From: Conus ventricosus
Lineage: Eukaryota > Mollusca > Gastropoda > Neogastropoda > Conidae
DNA: 64,000 nt
Assembly: GCA_018398815.1 (NCBI GenBank)
Contig: CM031607.1
Coordinates: 79,723,985-79,787,984 of the forward strand
Reading direction: 5' to 3'
Numbering within the stretch: position 1 is the first letter of the stretch; each line of letters begins with the position of its first letter. Below the pieces are notes generated by a model. That model did not search any database. It saw only the letters and a program-made list of their open reading frames with translations, and had not been told where the DNA came from. Positions 63,707 to 64,000 of the stretch are shown here, piece after piece. The position numbers and the translations under genes were made by a program.

Positions 63707-64000
63707 TGGTCAGGGTTCCTGTCCAGATAGCTCAACACATGGATCAATGCAATGAGCGAATCAATCATGGTCATGGTCTGTGTCTACACAGCTCACTGCA
63801 TGGATCATGCAATGTGTACTTCAGTCACGGTCTGTGTCTACACAGCTCACTGCATGGATCATGCAATATGTACTTCAGTCACGGTCTGTGTCTACACAGC
63901 TCACTGCATGGTTCATGCAATGTGTACTTCAGTCATGGTCTGTGTCTACACAGCTCACTGCATGGATCATGCAATGTGTACTTCAGTCACGGTCTGTGTC
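63707..64000. repeat. 54-bp minisatellite running off the right edge
   Basis: Units containing ACACAGCTCACTGCATGG and ATCATGCAATGTGTACTTCA recur every 54 bp, with a more diverged first unit (AGATAGCTCAACACATGG). About five units are visible; the array continues past the window. Confidence 0.9.

Overview
The window is animal nuclear DNA. It is intron-rich, with canonical GT/AG splice sites, abundant CA/TG, GA and TA microsatellites, long poly-G tracts, tRNA-derived SINEs, LINE fragments, piggyBac-like elements and an interstitial TTAGGG-type telomeric array. The repeat style suggests a lophotrochozoan, most likely a gastropod mollusc. That placement is inference, because no marker gene fixes the species. 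There is no prokaryotic organisation, CRISPR array, operon or rRNA gene.

One gene dominates. On the minus strand, from beyond the right edge (first visible exon 63261) to a stop codon at 12488-12490, lies a senataxin/SEN1-type SF1B RNA-DNA helicase. I could place 12 exons by hand, each with a GT donor (except the terminal exon, which ends at the stop) and an AG acceptor. At all ten junctions between adjacent called exons the codon phase matches. In gene order they are: a long Ser-rich disordered exon running into the start of the conserved SEN1 core (62131-63261); two further core exons (59596-59759, 58235-58328); a gap; a short coiled-coil-like exon (34262-34330); motif II with IIDE + ATQATEL split by an intron (32060-32239, 31205-31312); motif III GDPNQLPPT; motif IV region QYRMDP (29054-29229); PYIVF exon (24201-24290); IGIICPY exon (21267-21458); motif V VDGFQGREK (19565-19672); motif VI NVALTRAK (16043-16130); terminal exon (12488-12604).

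The Walker A (motif I) and motif Ia exons, expected between 58235 and 34330, are not visible. That interval holds a block that looks like unpolished long-read sequence. 32.05-35.59 kb is repeated head-to-tail at 35.59-39.63 kb, and the second copy is about 14% longer because of scattered small insertions that break both duplicated exons. Similar-looking sequence continues to about 52.3 kb and includes an 87-bp G-rich run and a frameshift-riddled, lysine/serine/proline-rich plus-strand coding-like stretch (42.9-46.1 kb) that I cannot identify.

The rest is introns and flank. 1-12.4 kb (3' flank) contains SINE copies, a piggyBac-type MITE, and a telomeric repeat array cradled between inverted repeats (11.56-11.74 kb). 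Introns carry a 5'-truncated CR1/L2-like LINE (14.7-16.0 kb), two decayed piggyBac-like elements (18.26-19.09 and 21.76-23.55 kb), exactly fifteen 54-bp units at 20.09-20.90 kb, a 61/52/61 higher-order tandem array at 28.4 kb, a full-length SINE with a 14-bp target duplication inserted 51 bp from a splice acceptor (29.28-30.15 kb), a foldback MITE (54.43-54.79 kb), a 53-bp minisatellite of about 54 copies (55.18-58.03 kb), and a further 54-bp array running off the right edge (63.7-64.0 kb).
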